The notes beneath the pieces are model-generated. The model was not told the origin of the DNA and ran no database searches. It was given only the letters and a program-made list of their open reading frames with translations. From Salinisphaera sp. UBA6602 (GTDB lineage Bacteria; Pseudomonadota; Gammaproteobacteria; Nevskiales; Salinisphaeraceae): a DNA stretch of 13,333 bases. The DNA lies in the NCBI GenBank assembly GCA_002433465.1, contig DJIE01000242.1, positions 1 to 13,333 on the forward strand. Direction: 5' to 3'. Made by a program: the position numbers and the translations under genes. How positions within the stretch are numbered: the first letter of the stretch is position 1; each line of letters begins with the position of its first letter. Positions 1 through 7,732 of this stretch are shown here, one piece after another.

Positions 1-1
1 C

Positions 2-346
2 ATGGACGGCGTGATCGTGTCCAACCATGGCGGGCGCCAGGTCGATGGCAGCATTGCCGCGATCGATGCCCTGGCGGGCGTGGTGGATGCCGTGGGCGAC
101 CATATGACCGTACTCTTCGACAGCGGCATCCGTCGTGGTGCGGACGTACTCAAGGCAGTGGCCCTGGGCGCGGATGCGGTACTGGTTGGGCGCCCGTTCG
201 CCTGGGGGCTGGCCTGTGCCGGCGAGCAGGGCGTGGCCGAAGTCCTGCGCCGGCTGTTGGCCGATATCGACCTGACCCTGGCCTTGACCGGCCACGATCG
301 GATCGACGGGCTCACACGCGCGGCGCTGGCGCCTGTCCGGTATTAG
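2..346 (+). CDS. FMN-dependent alpha-hydroxy-acid oxidase, lactate 2-monooxygenase-like (5' truncated by window)
   Basis: This is the last 114 residues of an FMN flavoenzyme that oxidises a 2-hydroxy acid such as lactate. The reading frame is open to the window edge, and the first Met is an internal residue of the family block (DG-[IV]-[IV]-VSNHGGRQ), so the real start lies outside. The SNHGGRQ motif at fragment residues 7-13 carries the catalytic His (H9) and the substrate-carboxylate-binding Arg (R12). DSGIRRGADV (about 41-50) and VGRPF (about 62-66) form the FMN phosphate-binding end of the TIM barrel. The sequence after SNHGGRQ (VDGSIAAIDAL, then DSGIRRGADV, then LLADIDLTL near the C-terminus) resembles lactate 2-monooxygenase more than LldD, but the substrate cannot be fixed from the C-terminus alone. 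It converges on the minus-strand SDR gene across a hairpin at 352-385. Confidence 0.85.
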   Translation: MDGVIVSNHGGRQVDGSIAAIDALAGVVDAVGDHMTVLFDSGIRRGADVLKAVALGADAVLVGRPFAWGLACAGEQGVAEVLRRLLADIDLTLALTGHDRIDGLTRAALAPVRY

Positions 347-351
347 TGGCT

Positions 352-385
352 GCCCCTGCGGCGCGTTGTAGCGCGCCGCAGGGGC
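352..385. terminator. GC-rich hairpin between convergent genes
   Basis: A perfect 14-bp inverted repeat (arms 352-365 and 372-385, 6-nt loop) fills most of the 45-bp gap between the stop of the FMN oxidase and the stop of the minus-strand SDR gene. Its placement is that of a bidirectional terminator. Neither side has a T-tract, so it is not a textbook intrinsic terminator. It may act with Rho or protect 3' ends. Confidence 0.55.
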
Positions 386-391
386 GCAGGC

Positions 392-1162
392 TTACATGCG
401 GCCCAGATGCATGCCCGCGTCGAGCAGCAGGGTTTCGCCGGTGGTAATGCCCGCGCCGGCGGCGAAATAGGCGATCGACTCGGCCACGTCTTCGGGTGTG
501 CAGACACGGGCCAGCGGCGAGTTGGCTTCCAGGCGCTCGATCATCGCCGTGTAGCGTTTCTCGCCCAGGCCTTCGGCCAGCCAGCTGCCGCGTACGAAGC
601 CGGGGCAGACCGCGTTCACGCGGATCGCCGGGCCGAGTGCTCGTGCCAGCGACTTGGTCATGGTAATGAGCGCGCCCTTGGAAGCGGCATAGGCGATCGA
701 GCTGCCGAAGCCGAGTACGCCGGCAATCGAGGCCACGTTCACGACGCTGCCCGTGCCAGCGGCCTGCATCGCAGGCGCGACCGCGCGCACCATCTGGTAA
801 GCGCCGACCGTATTCACGGCATAGAGGTCCTGGAAATCCTGTGCGCTCAGGCCTTCAAGGTTTTCGTGCGCGCAGAAACGGGTGGTGCCGGCGTTGTTGA
901 CCAGGGCATCGATACGGCCCCAGCGTTCGAGCGCGCTGTCGGCCAGGGCGCGACAGTGCGCATCCTCGGCCACGTTGGCCTGCTGGACGAGCGTTTCTGC
1001 GCCCAGCGCTTCGCATTCTGCGGCTACCTGTTCGGCGGCCTCGGCGCTGCGAGAATAGTTGATGACCACATTGTAGCCGCGTTCGGACAGCAGGCGGGCA
1101 GTGGCCGCGCCGATGCCGGAGGAGGAGCCGGTGATCAGGGCGACGGGACGATTGTTGGACAT
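392..1162 (-). CDS. SDR-family NAD(P)-dependent oxidoreductase (FabG-like)
   Basis: This 256-residue classical short-chain dehydrogenase/reductase reduces or oxidises a carbonyl/alcohol with NAD(P)(H) in the cytoplasm. The Rossmann cofactor motif TGSSSGIG is at residues 11-18 and NNAG at 89-92. The catalytic tetrad is N117, S145, Y158 and K162 (Y-A-A-S-K). The PG motif after strand beta-6 is at 187-188, and the C-terminus has the family's T-G-E-T-x-x-x-D-A-G pattern. Length is normal for the family. The start is supported by an AGGAA-type ribosome site about 8 nt upstream. It lies downstream of sufE on the same strand, 100 bp away with a small hairpin between, so co-transcription is possible but not evident. 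It resembles 3-oxoacyl-ACP reductase, but the neighbours give no fatty-acid context and the substrate is unknown. Confidence 0.92.
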   Translation of the reverse strand: MSNNRPVALITGSSSGIGAATARLLSERGYNVVINYSRSAEAAEQVAAECEALGAETLVQQANVAEDAHCRALADSALERWGRIDALVNNAGTTRFCAHENLEGLSAQDFQDLYAVNTVGAYQMVRAVAPAMQAAGTGSVVNVASIAGVLGFGSSIAYAASKGALITMTKSLARALGPAIRVNAVCPGFVRGSWLAEGLGEKRYTAMIERLEANSPLARVCTPEDVAESIAYFAAGAGITTGETLLLDAGMHLGRM

Positions 1163-1207
1163 GCGCTAATTCCTGAGCGGGCCGCGCATGAAAAGTCAGG
1201 CCAAGGC

Positions 1208-1227
1208 GCGGCGTGAATCGACGCCGC
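1208..1227 (-). terminator. small hairpin downstream of sufE
   Basis: A perfect 7-bp inverted repeat (arms 1208-1214 and 1221-1227, 6-nt loop) lies 36 bp past the sufE stop and before the SDR start. There is no T-tract, so this is only a weak candidate for partial termination or attenuation between the two minus-strand genes. Confidence 0.3.
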
Positions 1228-1262
1228 AGCATAGCCGATCGTTGCGGTGCTAGGGCCTGTCG

Positions 1263-1679
1263 CTAGGAATCGAGCTGCCGGTGGGCGGTGCGCTGGATGG
1301 TTTCCACCATCGAGTACAGCCCGTTGCGCCGGTTCATGGTGATGTGCTGTTCCAGGTTGAGGTCGGCGAATATCTGGTTGATATCGATCTCGGCGATCTC
1401 TTTCGGCGTCTTGTCGGAATAGATCATCAGCAGCACGCCGATCAGCCCGCGCACGATATGGGCATCCGAATCGCCCCGAAAATGCAGTTTGTCGTCGTTG
1501 CTTTCGTCGGCCACGAGCCAGACCTGGCTCATGCAGCCGCGCACGCGGGTGGCCTCGTTGCGCTCTTCGTCGTCCAGCGGCTCGAGCTTGCGGCCCAGAT
1601 CGATGATGAAACGATAGCGTTCCTCCCAGTCGGGCAGCATCTCGAAGGTGGTCTTGAGTTGCTCGATCTGTGTATCCAT
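1263..1679 (-). CDS. sufE: SufE family cysteine desulfuration protein
   Basis: SufE accepts persulfide sulfur from the cysteine desulfurase SufS and passes it on for Fe-S cluster assembly in the cytoplasm. From the Met at 1679 the protein is 138 residues, the size of E. coli SufE. The sulfur-accepting cysteine is C49 within RVRGC-[MQ]-SQVW (residues 45-54), the family hallmark, and is followed by the conserved G-D-S-D-A-x-I-V-R-G-L block (69-79). The frame stays open upstream to 1799, but nothing before M1 resembles SufE, so the internal start is chosen. The ribosome site is weak. No sufBCDS genes are present here, so this is an orphan copy outside a suf operon. It could equally be called CsdE, since the two partners cannot be separated without the desulfurase. 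Confidence 0.9.
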   Translation of the reverse strand: MDTQIEQLKTTFEMLPDWEERYRFIIDLGRKLEPLDDEERNEATRVRGCMSQVWLVADESNDDKLHFRGDSDAHIVRGLIGVLLMIYSDKTPKEIAEIDINQIFADLNLEQHITMNRRNGLYSMVETIQRTAHRQLDS

Positions 1680-1786
1680 AGGGCGCGTGTTCAAGCAGGG
1701 TGTACCTGTTACAAGCTTGGGCCATAGCGCGCGCCAGTCAAGCGTTCGCACTCGTGTACGCCGTCGCCAGCGGCTAGACTGGCCAC

Positions 1787-2065
1787 ATGCAAAGCCCATC
1801 GGCCATGGCCAGAATCTCGACAGCGCTGCGCTGGCTGGTGGTGCGCCTGCTGCAGCTGCCGATCGTGATCTATCGCTATACGCTCTCGCCGCTGCTGGGC
1901 CCGCGCTGTCGCTATATGCCCAGCTGCTCGGCCTATGCGCTGGAGGCCCTGCAGGTACACGGGCCGATTCGCGGTTCCTGGCTGGCGTTTCGGCGTATTA
2001 CCCGCTGCCATCCGCTGCGCGAAGGCGGTTTCGACCCGGTGCCGCCACCCCGCGACAAGCGTTGA
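1787..2065 (+). CDS. yidD: Membrane protein insertion efficiency factor YidD
   Basis: YidD is a small inner-membrane-associated protein that assists YidC/Sec-dependent insertion of membrane proteins. The 92-residue sequence shows the whole DUF37 signature: a hydrophobic amphipathic N-terminal helix (about 14-33), [17 protein letters not shown] at 34-50 with C41 and C47, RCHP at 73-76 with C74, and GGFDPVP at 80-86. A second in-frame ATG at 1805 (M7) would give 86 residues, about the E. coli length. Neither start has a clear Shine-Dalgarno sequence, so the N-terminus is uncertain. yidD usually sits between rnpA and yidC; here it stands alone, divergent from sufE with a 107-bp gap and 89 bp upstream of ileS. 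Confidence 0.93.
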   Translation: MQSPSAMARISTALRWLVVRLLQLPIVIYRYTLSPLLGPRCRYMPSCSAYALEALQVHGPIRGSWLAFRRITRCHPLREGGFDPVPPPRDKR

Positions 2066-2154
2066 CAGCGGCGTAGCACCGATGCATGGGGCGCACGCAG
2101 GGTTTATGATGGCGCGCTTTCATTGACTAATCCGCCTGGATCGACGTCTCGCCC

Positions 2155-5100
2155 ATGACCGGTTTCACCGAACACAAGCCGCTGGATCTGTCTGCACTGG
2201 ATGGCGATATCCGCCGCTGGTGGGATCAGGAAGACGTATTCGAGGCCAGCACCGCCGCGCGTGCCGATGGCCCGACCTTCACTTTTTATGAAGGCCCGCC
2301 CACGGCCAACGGCCGGCCGGGCATCCACCACGTGCTCGGGCGCACGATCAAGGACACCTTCTGCCGCTACAAGACGATGTGCGGCTATCGGGTCGACCGC
2401 AAGGCCGGTTGGGATACCCACGGCCTGCCGGTCGAAATCGAGGTGGAGAAGGAACTGGGGCTGTCCTCGCGCGAGGATATCGAGAACTACGGCATCGCCG
2501 AATACAACGCCGCCTGTCGCGAGTCGGTGCTGCGCTACAAGACCCAGTGGGACGAACTGACCCGGCGCATCGGTTTCTGGGCCGATCTGGATGCGCCCTA
2601 CGTCACCTTCTCGAACGAGTACATCGAATCGGTGTGGTGGCTGCTCAAGCAGCTCCACGAGCAGGGCCTGCTCTACAAGGGCCACAAGGTGCACTGGTAT
2701 TCGCCGGGTTCGGGCACGGTGCTGTCGTCGCACGAGGTCAGCCTCGGCTACAAGGAAGTGCAGGATCCGTCGATCACGGTGAAGTTCTTCCTGGAAGACG
2801 AGCCGGACGTGGCGATCCTGGCCTGGACCACCACGCCCTGGACCATGCCATCTAACGTCGCGCTGGCGGTCGGCCCGAAAATCGAATACGCCAAGGCACG
2901 CGGCGAGGATGGATCGGTCTACATCGTGGCCCGCGACTGTGTGGCCGCCACGCTCGGCGAGCATGCCGAAATCCTCGAAACCTTCGGCGCCGATGCGCTC
3001 ATCGGCAAGCGCTACAAGCCGCCTTACGATTGTTTTGTCGATCATCCCGAGGCCGATCAGGCCTGGCGCGTGATCGCGGCCGATTTCATTACCACCGACG
3101 ATGGCACCGGCATTGCCCATGAAGCGCCGGCCTTCGGCGCAGATGACTTCCGGGTGACCACGGCCGAAGGCATGCCGGTATTCAATCCGATCGAGCGCGA
3201 CGGCCATTTCCAGGCCGACTTCCCGCTGGTGGGCGGGCTGTGGTTCAAGGACGCCGACAAGCCGGTGGCGCGCGATCTCAAGGAACGCGGGCTGCTGTTC
3301 GAGCAGAGCGTGACGGTGCATAACTACCCGCACGACTGGCGCAAGGGCACGCCCTTGATGAACTACCCGGTCGAGTCCTGGTTCGTAGCGACCCAGCAGA
3401 ACAAGGACAAGCTGGTCGCCTACAACGACCGCATCAACTGGTTCCCGGCCCATGTCGGCACCGGCCGCTTCGGCGACTGGTTGGAAAACAACGTCGACTG
3501 GGCGCTGTCCCGGCATCGCTACTGGGGCACGCCGCTGCCGATCTGGGTCAACGACAACAACCCGGACGATATCGTGGTGATCGGCTCCATTGCCGAGCTG
3601 CGAGAGTACGCCGGCGATCAGGTCGCCGACGACGACACGCTGGACCTGCACAAGCCGCAGGTCGATGCCATCACCTGGATGGCAAAAGACGGCGGCACCA
3701 TGCGCCGGGTGCCCGAGATCATCGACGTCTGGTTCGACTCGGGCGCCATGCCGTTCGCCCAGTGGCACTACCCGTTCGAGAACCAGGAACGCTTCGAGGC
3801 CAACTTCCCGGCCGATTTCATCTGCGAAGGCGTGGACCAGACCCGTGGCTGGTTCTATTCGCTGCATGCCATCGGCACGCTCATCAAGGACTCGCCGGCC
3901 TACAAGAACGTCGTGGTCAACGGCCTGTTGCTGGATGCCAACGGCGAGAAGATGTCCAAGTCCAAGGGCAATACGGTCGATCCGTTCGAAGCCCTGGATA
4001 CCCACGGCGCCGACGTCATCCGTTGGTACATGCTGGCCAACAGCCCGCCGTGGGATAACACCAAGTACGCCGACCGCGGTCTGCGGGAAACGCGTACCAA
4101 GGTGTTCGGCACCCTGGAAAACGTGTATTCGTTCTTTGCCACCTACGCCAATATCGACGGTTTCACCGCCGATACGCCAGCACCGGTCGTGGCCGACCGG
4201 CCCGAGCTGGATCGCTGGATTCTCTCCAGGCTGCAATCCACGGCCGCCGAAGCATCGGCCGCACTGGACGAATACAACCCGACCCGGGCCGCGCGTGCGG
4301 TGGAGCGTTTCATCGATGCGCTTTCGAACTGGTATATCCGCCGCTCGCGGGCCCGTTTCTGGGCCGGCGCGCGTGCCGATGCCGGCGGCGATGCCAGCGA
4401 ATCAGACGTCGCTGACAAGCGCTCGGCCTATCACACCACGCTGACTTGTCTGCGCGATGTGGCAGCGATGATGGCGCCGATCGCGCCGTTCTTCTCCGAC
4501 TGGCTGTACGGGCAGCTGGGCAACGAAAACGGCGCGCGTGCATCGGTGCATCTCGCCGACTTCCCGGCCGCCGATGCCGCGCTCATCGATGCCGACCTGG
4601 AACGGCGCATGGCGCTGGCACGGGCGATCGTGGCCAACGCGTTGGCCTTGCGTAACGAGGCCGGGCTGAACGTGCGCCAGCCGCTGGCACGCATTCTAGT
4701 GGTCGAGGAAGCCGAGGTGGCACGCGCCGACGTCGACGCCATCGCCGCCATCGTGCGCGACGAGATCAACGTCGATGCCATCGAATTCGTGGCCGGCGAG
4801 GGCGATCTGGTCAAGCGCAGCGCCAAGCCCAACTTCAAGACCCTGGGCAAGCGTCTGGGCAAGAAGATGAAGGCGGTGGCCGGCGCCGTGGCGGCCCTCG
4901 ACGACGAAGCCATCGCGCGTTACATGCGCGATATGCGGCTAATCGTCACCGCCGACGGCGAGGATATCGAACTCGGCGAAGGCGACCTGCTGGTATCCGC
5001 CGAAGGCGTGGAAGGCTGGCTCGTAGGCCGCGAAGATGGCGTTACGGTCGCACTTGATAGTACACTGACGGATTCACTACGCGAACGCGGGCTGGCGCGC

Positions 5101-5343
5101 GAAGTGATCAATCGCGTACAGCGGTTGCGCAAACAGGCCGAATTTCATGTCGCCGATCGGATTCGCGTGCAGTATCACGCCGACGACGAGCTGGCGAAGG
5201 CGATCGAAAGCCACAGGGCGGTGATCGCGCGTGAAACCCTAGCCGAAGCGTACGCGCCGAACGCGCAGCCGTCGGGCGAGGTCGAGCAGGCCTTCGATAT
5301 CGACGGCGCGCAGATCACGCTAGCCCTGGCGCGCGTTCGATAA
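2155..5343 (+). CDS. ileS: Isoleucyl-tRNA synthetase, type 2 (eukaryote-like), with altered GIHH signature
   Basis: This class I synthetase charges tRNA-Ile with isoleucine and edits valine. At 1062 residues it is longer than the usual roughly 940-residue bacterial type 1 enzyme and fits type 2 (IleRS2). The block GPPTANGRP is followed by G56-I57-H58-H59, exactly where type 1 enzymes have H-I-G-H, so the first and third signature positions are exchanged. Other blocks are normal: GWDTHGLP (85-92), [12 protein letters not shown] (223-234) and [15 protein letters not shown] (317-331) of the CP1 editing domain, DVWFDSG (524-530), DQTRGWF (561-567), KMSKS (599-603) and the anticodon-domain start [12 protein letters not shown] (725-736). 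No cysteine occurs after C765, so the C-terminal zinc finger of type 1 enzymes is absent. The gene is not beside lspA or ribF, the usual neighbours of type 1 ileS. GXHH IleRS2 proteins have been reported to be hyper-resistant to mupirocin; that property is inferred here. Confidence 0.96.
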   Translation: MTGFTEHKPLDLSALDGDIRRWWDQEDVFEASTAARADGPTFTFYEGPPTANGRPGIHHVLGRTIKDTFCRYKTMCGYRVDRKAGWDTHGLPVEIEVEKELGLSSREDIENYGIAEYNAACRESVLRYKTQWDELTRRIGFWADLDAPYVTFSNEYIESVWWLLKQLHEQGLLYKGHKVHWYSPGSGTVLSSHEVSLGYKEVQDPSITVKFFLEDEPDVAILAWTTTPWTMPSNVALAVGPKIEYAKARGEDGSVYIVARDCVAATLGEHAEILETFGADALIGKRYKPPYDCFVDHPEADQAWRVIAADFITTDDGTGIAHEAPAFGADDFRVTTAEGMPVFNPIERDGHFQADFPLVGGLWFKDADKPVARDLKERGLLFEQSVTVHNYPHDWRKGTPLMNYPVESWFVATQQNKDKLVAYNDRINWFPAHVGTGRFGDWLENNVDWALSRHRYWGTPLPIWVNDNNPDDIVVIGSIAELREYAGDQVADDDTLDLHKPQVDAITWMAKDGGTMRRVPEIIDVWFDSGAMPFAQWHYPFENQERFEANFPADFICEGVDQTRGWFYSLHAIGTLIKDSPAYKNVVVNGLLLDANGEKMSKSKGNTVDPFEALDTHGADVIRWYMLANSPPWDNTKYADRGLRETRTKVFGTLENVYSFFATYANIDGFTADTPAPVVADRPELDRWILSRLQSTAAEASAALDEYNPTRAARAVERFIDALSNWYIRRSRARFWAGARADAGGDASESDVADKRSAYHTTLTCLRDVAAMMAPIAPFFSDWLYGQLGNENGARASVHLADFPAADAALIDADLERRMALARAIVANALALRNEAGLNVRQPLARILVVEEAEVARADVDAIAAIVRDEINVDAIEFVAGEGDLVKRSAKPNFKTLGKRLGKKMKAVAGAVAALDDEAIARYMRDMRLIVTADGEDIELGEGDLLVSAEGVEGWLVGREDGVTVALDSTLTDSLRERGLAREVINRVQRLRKQAEFHVADRIRVQYHADDELAKAIESHRAVIARETLAEAYAPNAQPSGEVEQAFDIDGAQITLALARVR

Positions 5344-5398
5344 CGCGCGTATCGCAACGGTTTTACTTTTTAACGATCGACAGTCGAGACAGCAGGCC

Positions 5399-5662
5399 AT
5401 GCAGAAAGACATCCACCCCAACTATCGCCCCGTCGTATTCAAGGACATGGGCGGTGATTTCGCGTTTCTCACGCGCTCGACCATCGAGACCAACGAAACC
5501 ATCGAATGGGAAGATGGCAACGAGTACCCGCTCGTGAAGCTGGAAGTCACGAGTGCGACGCACCCGTTCTATACCGGCAAGCAGAACATCATGGACACGA
5601 CCGGCAAGGTCGAGCGCTTCAACCGGCGCTTTGGCATGATGAAGGGCGCCAAGAAGCAGTAA
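5399..5662 (+). CDS. rpmE2: 50S ribosomal protein L31, type B (zinc-free)
   Basis: L31 bridges the 50S and 30S subunits. This 87-residue protein begins M-Q-K-D-I-H-P-x-Y and contains the type-B pattern FLTRSTI (23-29) and HPFYTGKQ (55-62), then a basic tail. It has no cysteine, unlike the zinc-ribbon type A protein, so it is the C-minus paralogue (YkgM/RpmE2). In several bacteria this paralogue is derepressed under zinc limitation, with Zur as repressor. No convincing Zur palindrome was seen in the 55 bp between the ileS stop and this start. A modest AGCAGG ribosome site precedes the ATG. The short gap and same strand suggest it can be read from ileS transcription, although an AT-rich stretch at about 5360-5373 might hold its own promoter. 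A strong terminator follows at 5716-5749. Confidence 0.95.
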   Translation: MQKDIHPNYRPVVFKDMGGDFAFLTRSTIETNETIEWEDGNEYPLVKLEVTSATHPFYTGKQNIMDTTGKVERFNRRFGMMKGAKKQ

Positions 5663-5674
5663 GGCTTCTGGCTC

Positions 5675-5700
5675 CCGCGCCCGATCTGATTCGGGCGCGG
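5675..5700 (+). terminator. first hairpin after rpmE2
   Basis: A perfect 10-bp stem (arms 5675-5684 and 5691-5700) with a 6-nt loop lies 12 bp after the rpmE2 stop, with no T-tract. It probably works in tandem with the stronger terminator just downstream, or stabilises the mRNA 3' end. Confidence 0.5.
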
Positions 5701-5715
5701 TGCTCGCTGAATTCG

Positions 5716-5749
5716 AGCCGGCCGGCGTGCAATACGCCGGCCGGCTTTT
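5716..5749 (+). terminator. Rho-independent terminator of the ileS-rpmE2 unit
   Basis: A perfect 13-bp GC-rich stem (arms 5716-5728 and 5734-5746) with a 5-nt loop runs directly into four T residues (5746-5749, the first of them in the stem). This is the best intrinsic terminator in the window. It closes the plus-strand unit before the convergent isomerase gene. On the minus strand the stem is not followed by a T-run. Confidence 0.8.
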
Positions 5750-5801
5750 GCGTGTCCGGCGTTTGCGTTGCGAGGCCGGGGCGTCGGATGGGGCGGCTGT
5801 T

Positions 5802-6434
5802 TCAACGCATGGCGCCGATGGGCAGCGCGGACACCCGCTGCATCTCGGCATCGTCGTCGAGGCTGGCCTCATCAGCCAGGTATTGCGCGGCCATGGGCAT
5901 CGCATCCGCGCCCCAGAACAGTTCCTTGCCGATCGCAAGCGTCGGTACACCGAATACGCCGCGCGCACAGGCCTGCTCCGTCTCGACGCGCAGCTGCTGT
6001 TTGACCTCGGGCGCGGCCAGCCGGGCCGGGTCCACGTTCAGCGCCTGCGCCAGCGTCTGCACCACGCCCGGATCCTGCGGATCGACGCCGGTCGTCCACA
6101 GCCCGTCGAAGATACCGTCGATCGCCTGCGTAGTGCTGCCGGCCGCGATCGCCAGCCGCAGATAGGGCAGGGAATTGAACGGATGCGCGGCCGGCATGCG
6201 AAACGCCAGCCCGTGTTCGCGTGCATGCCAGGCACACCAGCGATAGGTCCAGCGTCGTTTCGGGCCGATTTCGGCCGGTCCCTTCTGGCCGTGGTGGGCG
6301 AGCACGCCCGCAAACAGGATAGGTCGATGGGCCACCACGGCGTGCTGCCGGAATTCGCCGAGGCGCTGCCAGGCGAAATAGGCGAACGGGGAGATGAAAT
6401 CGAAGTACCAGTCGATGGTGCGGGGTTTGTTCAT
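5802..6434 (-). CDS. DsbA-fold isomerase, 2-hydroxychromene-2-carboxylate isomerase / kappa-GST family
   Basis: The 210-residue protein has the thioredoxin/DsbA-like fold with a helical insertion used by HCCA isomerases, which act in glutathione-dependent naphthalene-type aromatic degradation, and by kappa-class GSTs. The N-terminal motif W-Y-F-D-F-I-S-P-F-A-Y (9-19) carries S15, the glutathione-activating serine position. GVFGVPT (159-165) contains the cis-proline P164, and F-W-G-A-D (173-177) sits where the family usually has a W-G-x-D-R motif, so the Arg is replaced. The start at 6434 is chosen because the homologous N-terminus begins there and a GGGAT ribosome site lies close; the frame continues to 6599 without resemblance. 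No aromatic-degradation genes are nearby, so a general detoxification or disulfide/GSH-related role is equally possible. It converges on rpmE2. Confidence 0.85.
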   Translation of the reverse strand: MNKPRTIDWYFDFISPFAYFAWQRLGEFRQHAVVAHRPILFAGVLAHHGQKGPAEIGPKRRWTYRWCAWHAREHGLAFRMPAAHPFNSLPYLRLAIAAGSTTQAIDGIFDGLWTTGVDPQDPGVVQTLAQALNVDPARLAAPEVKQQLRVETEQACARGVFGVPTLAIGKELFWGADAMPMAAQYLADEASLDDDAEMQRVSALPIGAMR

Positions 6435-6559
6435 GGGATATCCCGAATCGGCTGCGGCGTGAAACGCCAGATTAGCGGAGTCGGTGAGTTCGGCGGTGAT
6501 CGTAGATCGAATCCACGTGCGGTCCGAATCAACGGCGCAGGTGAATTTTGACTTGGGGT

Positions 6560-6716
6560 TTCGCACTGTTGTGCGAGGTACTTCTCTTTGCTTGTCCAAA
6601 GAGAAGTACCCAAAAGATGGGTCGCGCAGCAGCGCGAAACCAAAGGACTGACAGACTCGTGAGCGCCGAAAGCAGATAGCCTGGACCTGCTTTTTCGGAC
6701 TTAACTCCAGGGTTAA
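6560..6716. repeat. Structured intergenic element with consecutive hairpins
   Basis: The 333-bp gap between the isomerase start (6434) and the metR stop (6768) has no credible gene. Its centre is a chain of inverted repeats: 6561-6566/6571-6576 (6 bp, 4-nt loop), 6577-6590/6597-6610 (14 bp, 6-nt loop, perfect), 6608-6612/6618-6622 (5 bp, competing with its neighbours), 6622-6627/6632-6637 (6 bp, 4-nt loop) and 6666-6675/6687-6698 (10 bp with a 2-nt bulge). The 14-bp stem is less GC-rich than the surrounding genes. From memory, similar CTTCTCTTTG...CAAAGAGAAG hairpins followed by CCCAAAAG-like text recur in intergenic regions of high-GC gammaproteobacteria, which suggests a dispersed repeat. 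A small RNA or mRNA-stabilising element are alternatives. Flanks 6435-6559 and 6717-6767 show nothing clear. Confidence 0.5.
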
Positions 6717-6767
6717 ATCTGGTCTAGGGTGCTGCGCTGCGACGGAAAACCCGACGCGGCCCCTCAG

Positions 6768-7661
6768 TCAAACCCTCTCCCTATGCGCAGCGGCAAGCTC
6801 AAGAAACCCCTCGAGCGCCGGCAGCCCGCGATCACCGCGGCGCACGCCCAGATGAATCTGTTTGGCGATACCCTGCTCGCCCAGGGGCCGGGCGACGATG
6901 GCAAGCTGGGGCTGGTATTCCTCGATCAGCCAGCGCGGCAGGGCGGCCACGCCACGCCCAGCGGCGACCATCTGCAGCATGATGTCAGTCGATTCCACCG
7001 TCTTGTGGCGATGCGGCGTCACGCCGGCCGGGGTGAGCAGTGATACATACACGTCCAGCCGGCTGGGGTCGACGGGGTAAGACAGCAACGTCTCTGCAGC
7101 CAGATCGTCTGCCTGTACCGCGTCGCACGCGGCCAGCGGATGGTCGGCCGCCACCGCCAGCACCTGTTCGTAGTCGAACACCGGCTCGAACTGCACGCCT
7201 TTCTTCTTGAGCGGGTCGGGGGTAACGAGGATATCGATCTCGTGGTTGAACAGGGCGGCCATGCCGCCGAACTGGAACTGTTGCACCACGTCCACATCCA
7301 CCCCGGGCCAGGCGCTCAGATAGGGCTCCACCACCTTGAGCAACCAGCGATAGCAGGGATGGCATTCCATGCCGATACGCAGGGAGCCGACGGCGCCGCT
7401 GGCATAGTCGGCCAGCATGTCGTCGACCCGTTCGAGCTGGGGCAGCAGCCGATTGGCGGCGGCCAGCATCTGCTCGCCGGCAGCGGTGAGTCGTACCCGC
7501 CGTCCCTCCCGGCTCCAGATCGTGCTACCCGAGCGTCGTTCGAGCTTGCGGATCGCATGGCTCAGCGCAGACTGGCTCAAATGCAGGGTTCGCGCCGCCG
7601 CGGTAAGCGAGCCTTCCCGGTCGATGGCCCGGAGGATGCTCAGGTGGATACGCTCGATCAT
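6768..7661 (-). CDS. metR: MetR, LysR-type activator of methionine biosynthesis
   Basis: MetR is a homocysteine-responsive LysR-type DNA-binding protein that activates metE and related genes. From the Met at 7661 it has 297 residues and starts M-I-E-R-I-H-L, aligning with the MIEVKHL start of E. coli MetR. The winged HTH covers about 18-41, with LTAAARTLHLSQSALSHAI typical of MetR. The effector domain has the MetR-specific blocks MECHPCYRWL (98-107), FDYEQVLAVAADHPLA (162-177) and ETLLSYPVDPSRLDV (190-204). The open frame extends far upstream through metE antisense sequence, and another ATG exists at 7715, but neither extension resembles the family. The ribosome site is poor. It is divergent from metE, the classic arrangement, with a MetR-type box just upstream of its start that could serve autoregulation. 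Confidence 0.95.
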   Translation of the reverse strand: MIERIHLSILRAIDREGSLTAAARTLHLSQSALSHAIRKLERRSGSTIWSREGRRVRLTAAGEQMLAAANRLLPQLERVDDMLADYASGAVGSLRIGMECHPCYRWLLKVVEPYLSAWPGVDVDVVQQFQFGGMAALFNHEIDILVTPDPLKKKGVQFEPVFDYEQVLAVAADHPLAACDAVQADDLAAETLLSYPVDPSRLDVYVSLLTPAGVTPHRHKTVESTDIMLQMVAAGRGVAALPRWLIEEYQPQLAIVARPLGEQGIAKQIHLGVRRGDRGLPALEGFLELAAAHRERV

Positions 7662-7670
7662 GGCATTTAA

Positions 7671-7683
7671 TGAGCTGAATTCA
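7671..7683. promoter_or_regulatory. Probable MetR operator
   Basis: TGAGCTGAATTCA matches the MetR consensus TGAA-N5-TTCA at seven of eight fixed positions (G for A at position 4). It lies in the unusually AT-rich metR-metE gap, 9 bp upstream of the metR start. If the TATAGA at 7727-7732 is the metE -10 element, the box centres about 60 bp upstream of the transcription start, a standard activating position for LysR-type proteins. Confidence 0.5.
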
Positions 7684-7726
7684 TATATCGATGTAAATAT
7701 ACCAATTTTATTCATTGGTAGCGCGC

Positions 7727-7732
7727 TATAGA
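7727..7732 (+). promoter_or_regulatory. metE: Candidate metE -10 element
   Basis: TATAGA is close to the sigma-70 consensus TATAAT and would give a leader of roughly 60 nt before the metE ATG. No good -35 hexamer lies 16-18 bp upstream (the sequence there is an A/T run), as expected of an activator-dependent promoter. No room or motif for a cobalamin riboswitch is seen. Confidence 0.3.

Noticed and set aside
407..1216. 269-residue plus-strand frame opposite the SDR gene
   Set aside because: The minus strand has the full SDR motif set and a good ribosome site; the opposite frame has no recognisable domain.
2104..4236. 710-residue open frame antisense to ileS
   Set aside because: It lies wholly opposite conserved synthetase codons, its translation has low-complexity His/Arg/Val-rich character and matches no family I know. 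Long antisense frames are expected in high-GC genes.
5344..5398. Zur box upstream of rpmE2
   Set aside because: Looked for the extended AT-rich palindrome around GTTATA/TATAAC; only a loosely AT-rich stretch is present with no convincing symmetry.
7662..7715. Alternative metR start at the ATG ending at 7715
   Set aside because: It would add 18 residues unlike any MetR N-terminus, from an AT-rich stretch that holds the MetR box, and has no ribosome site.
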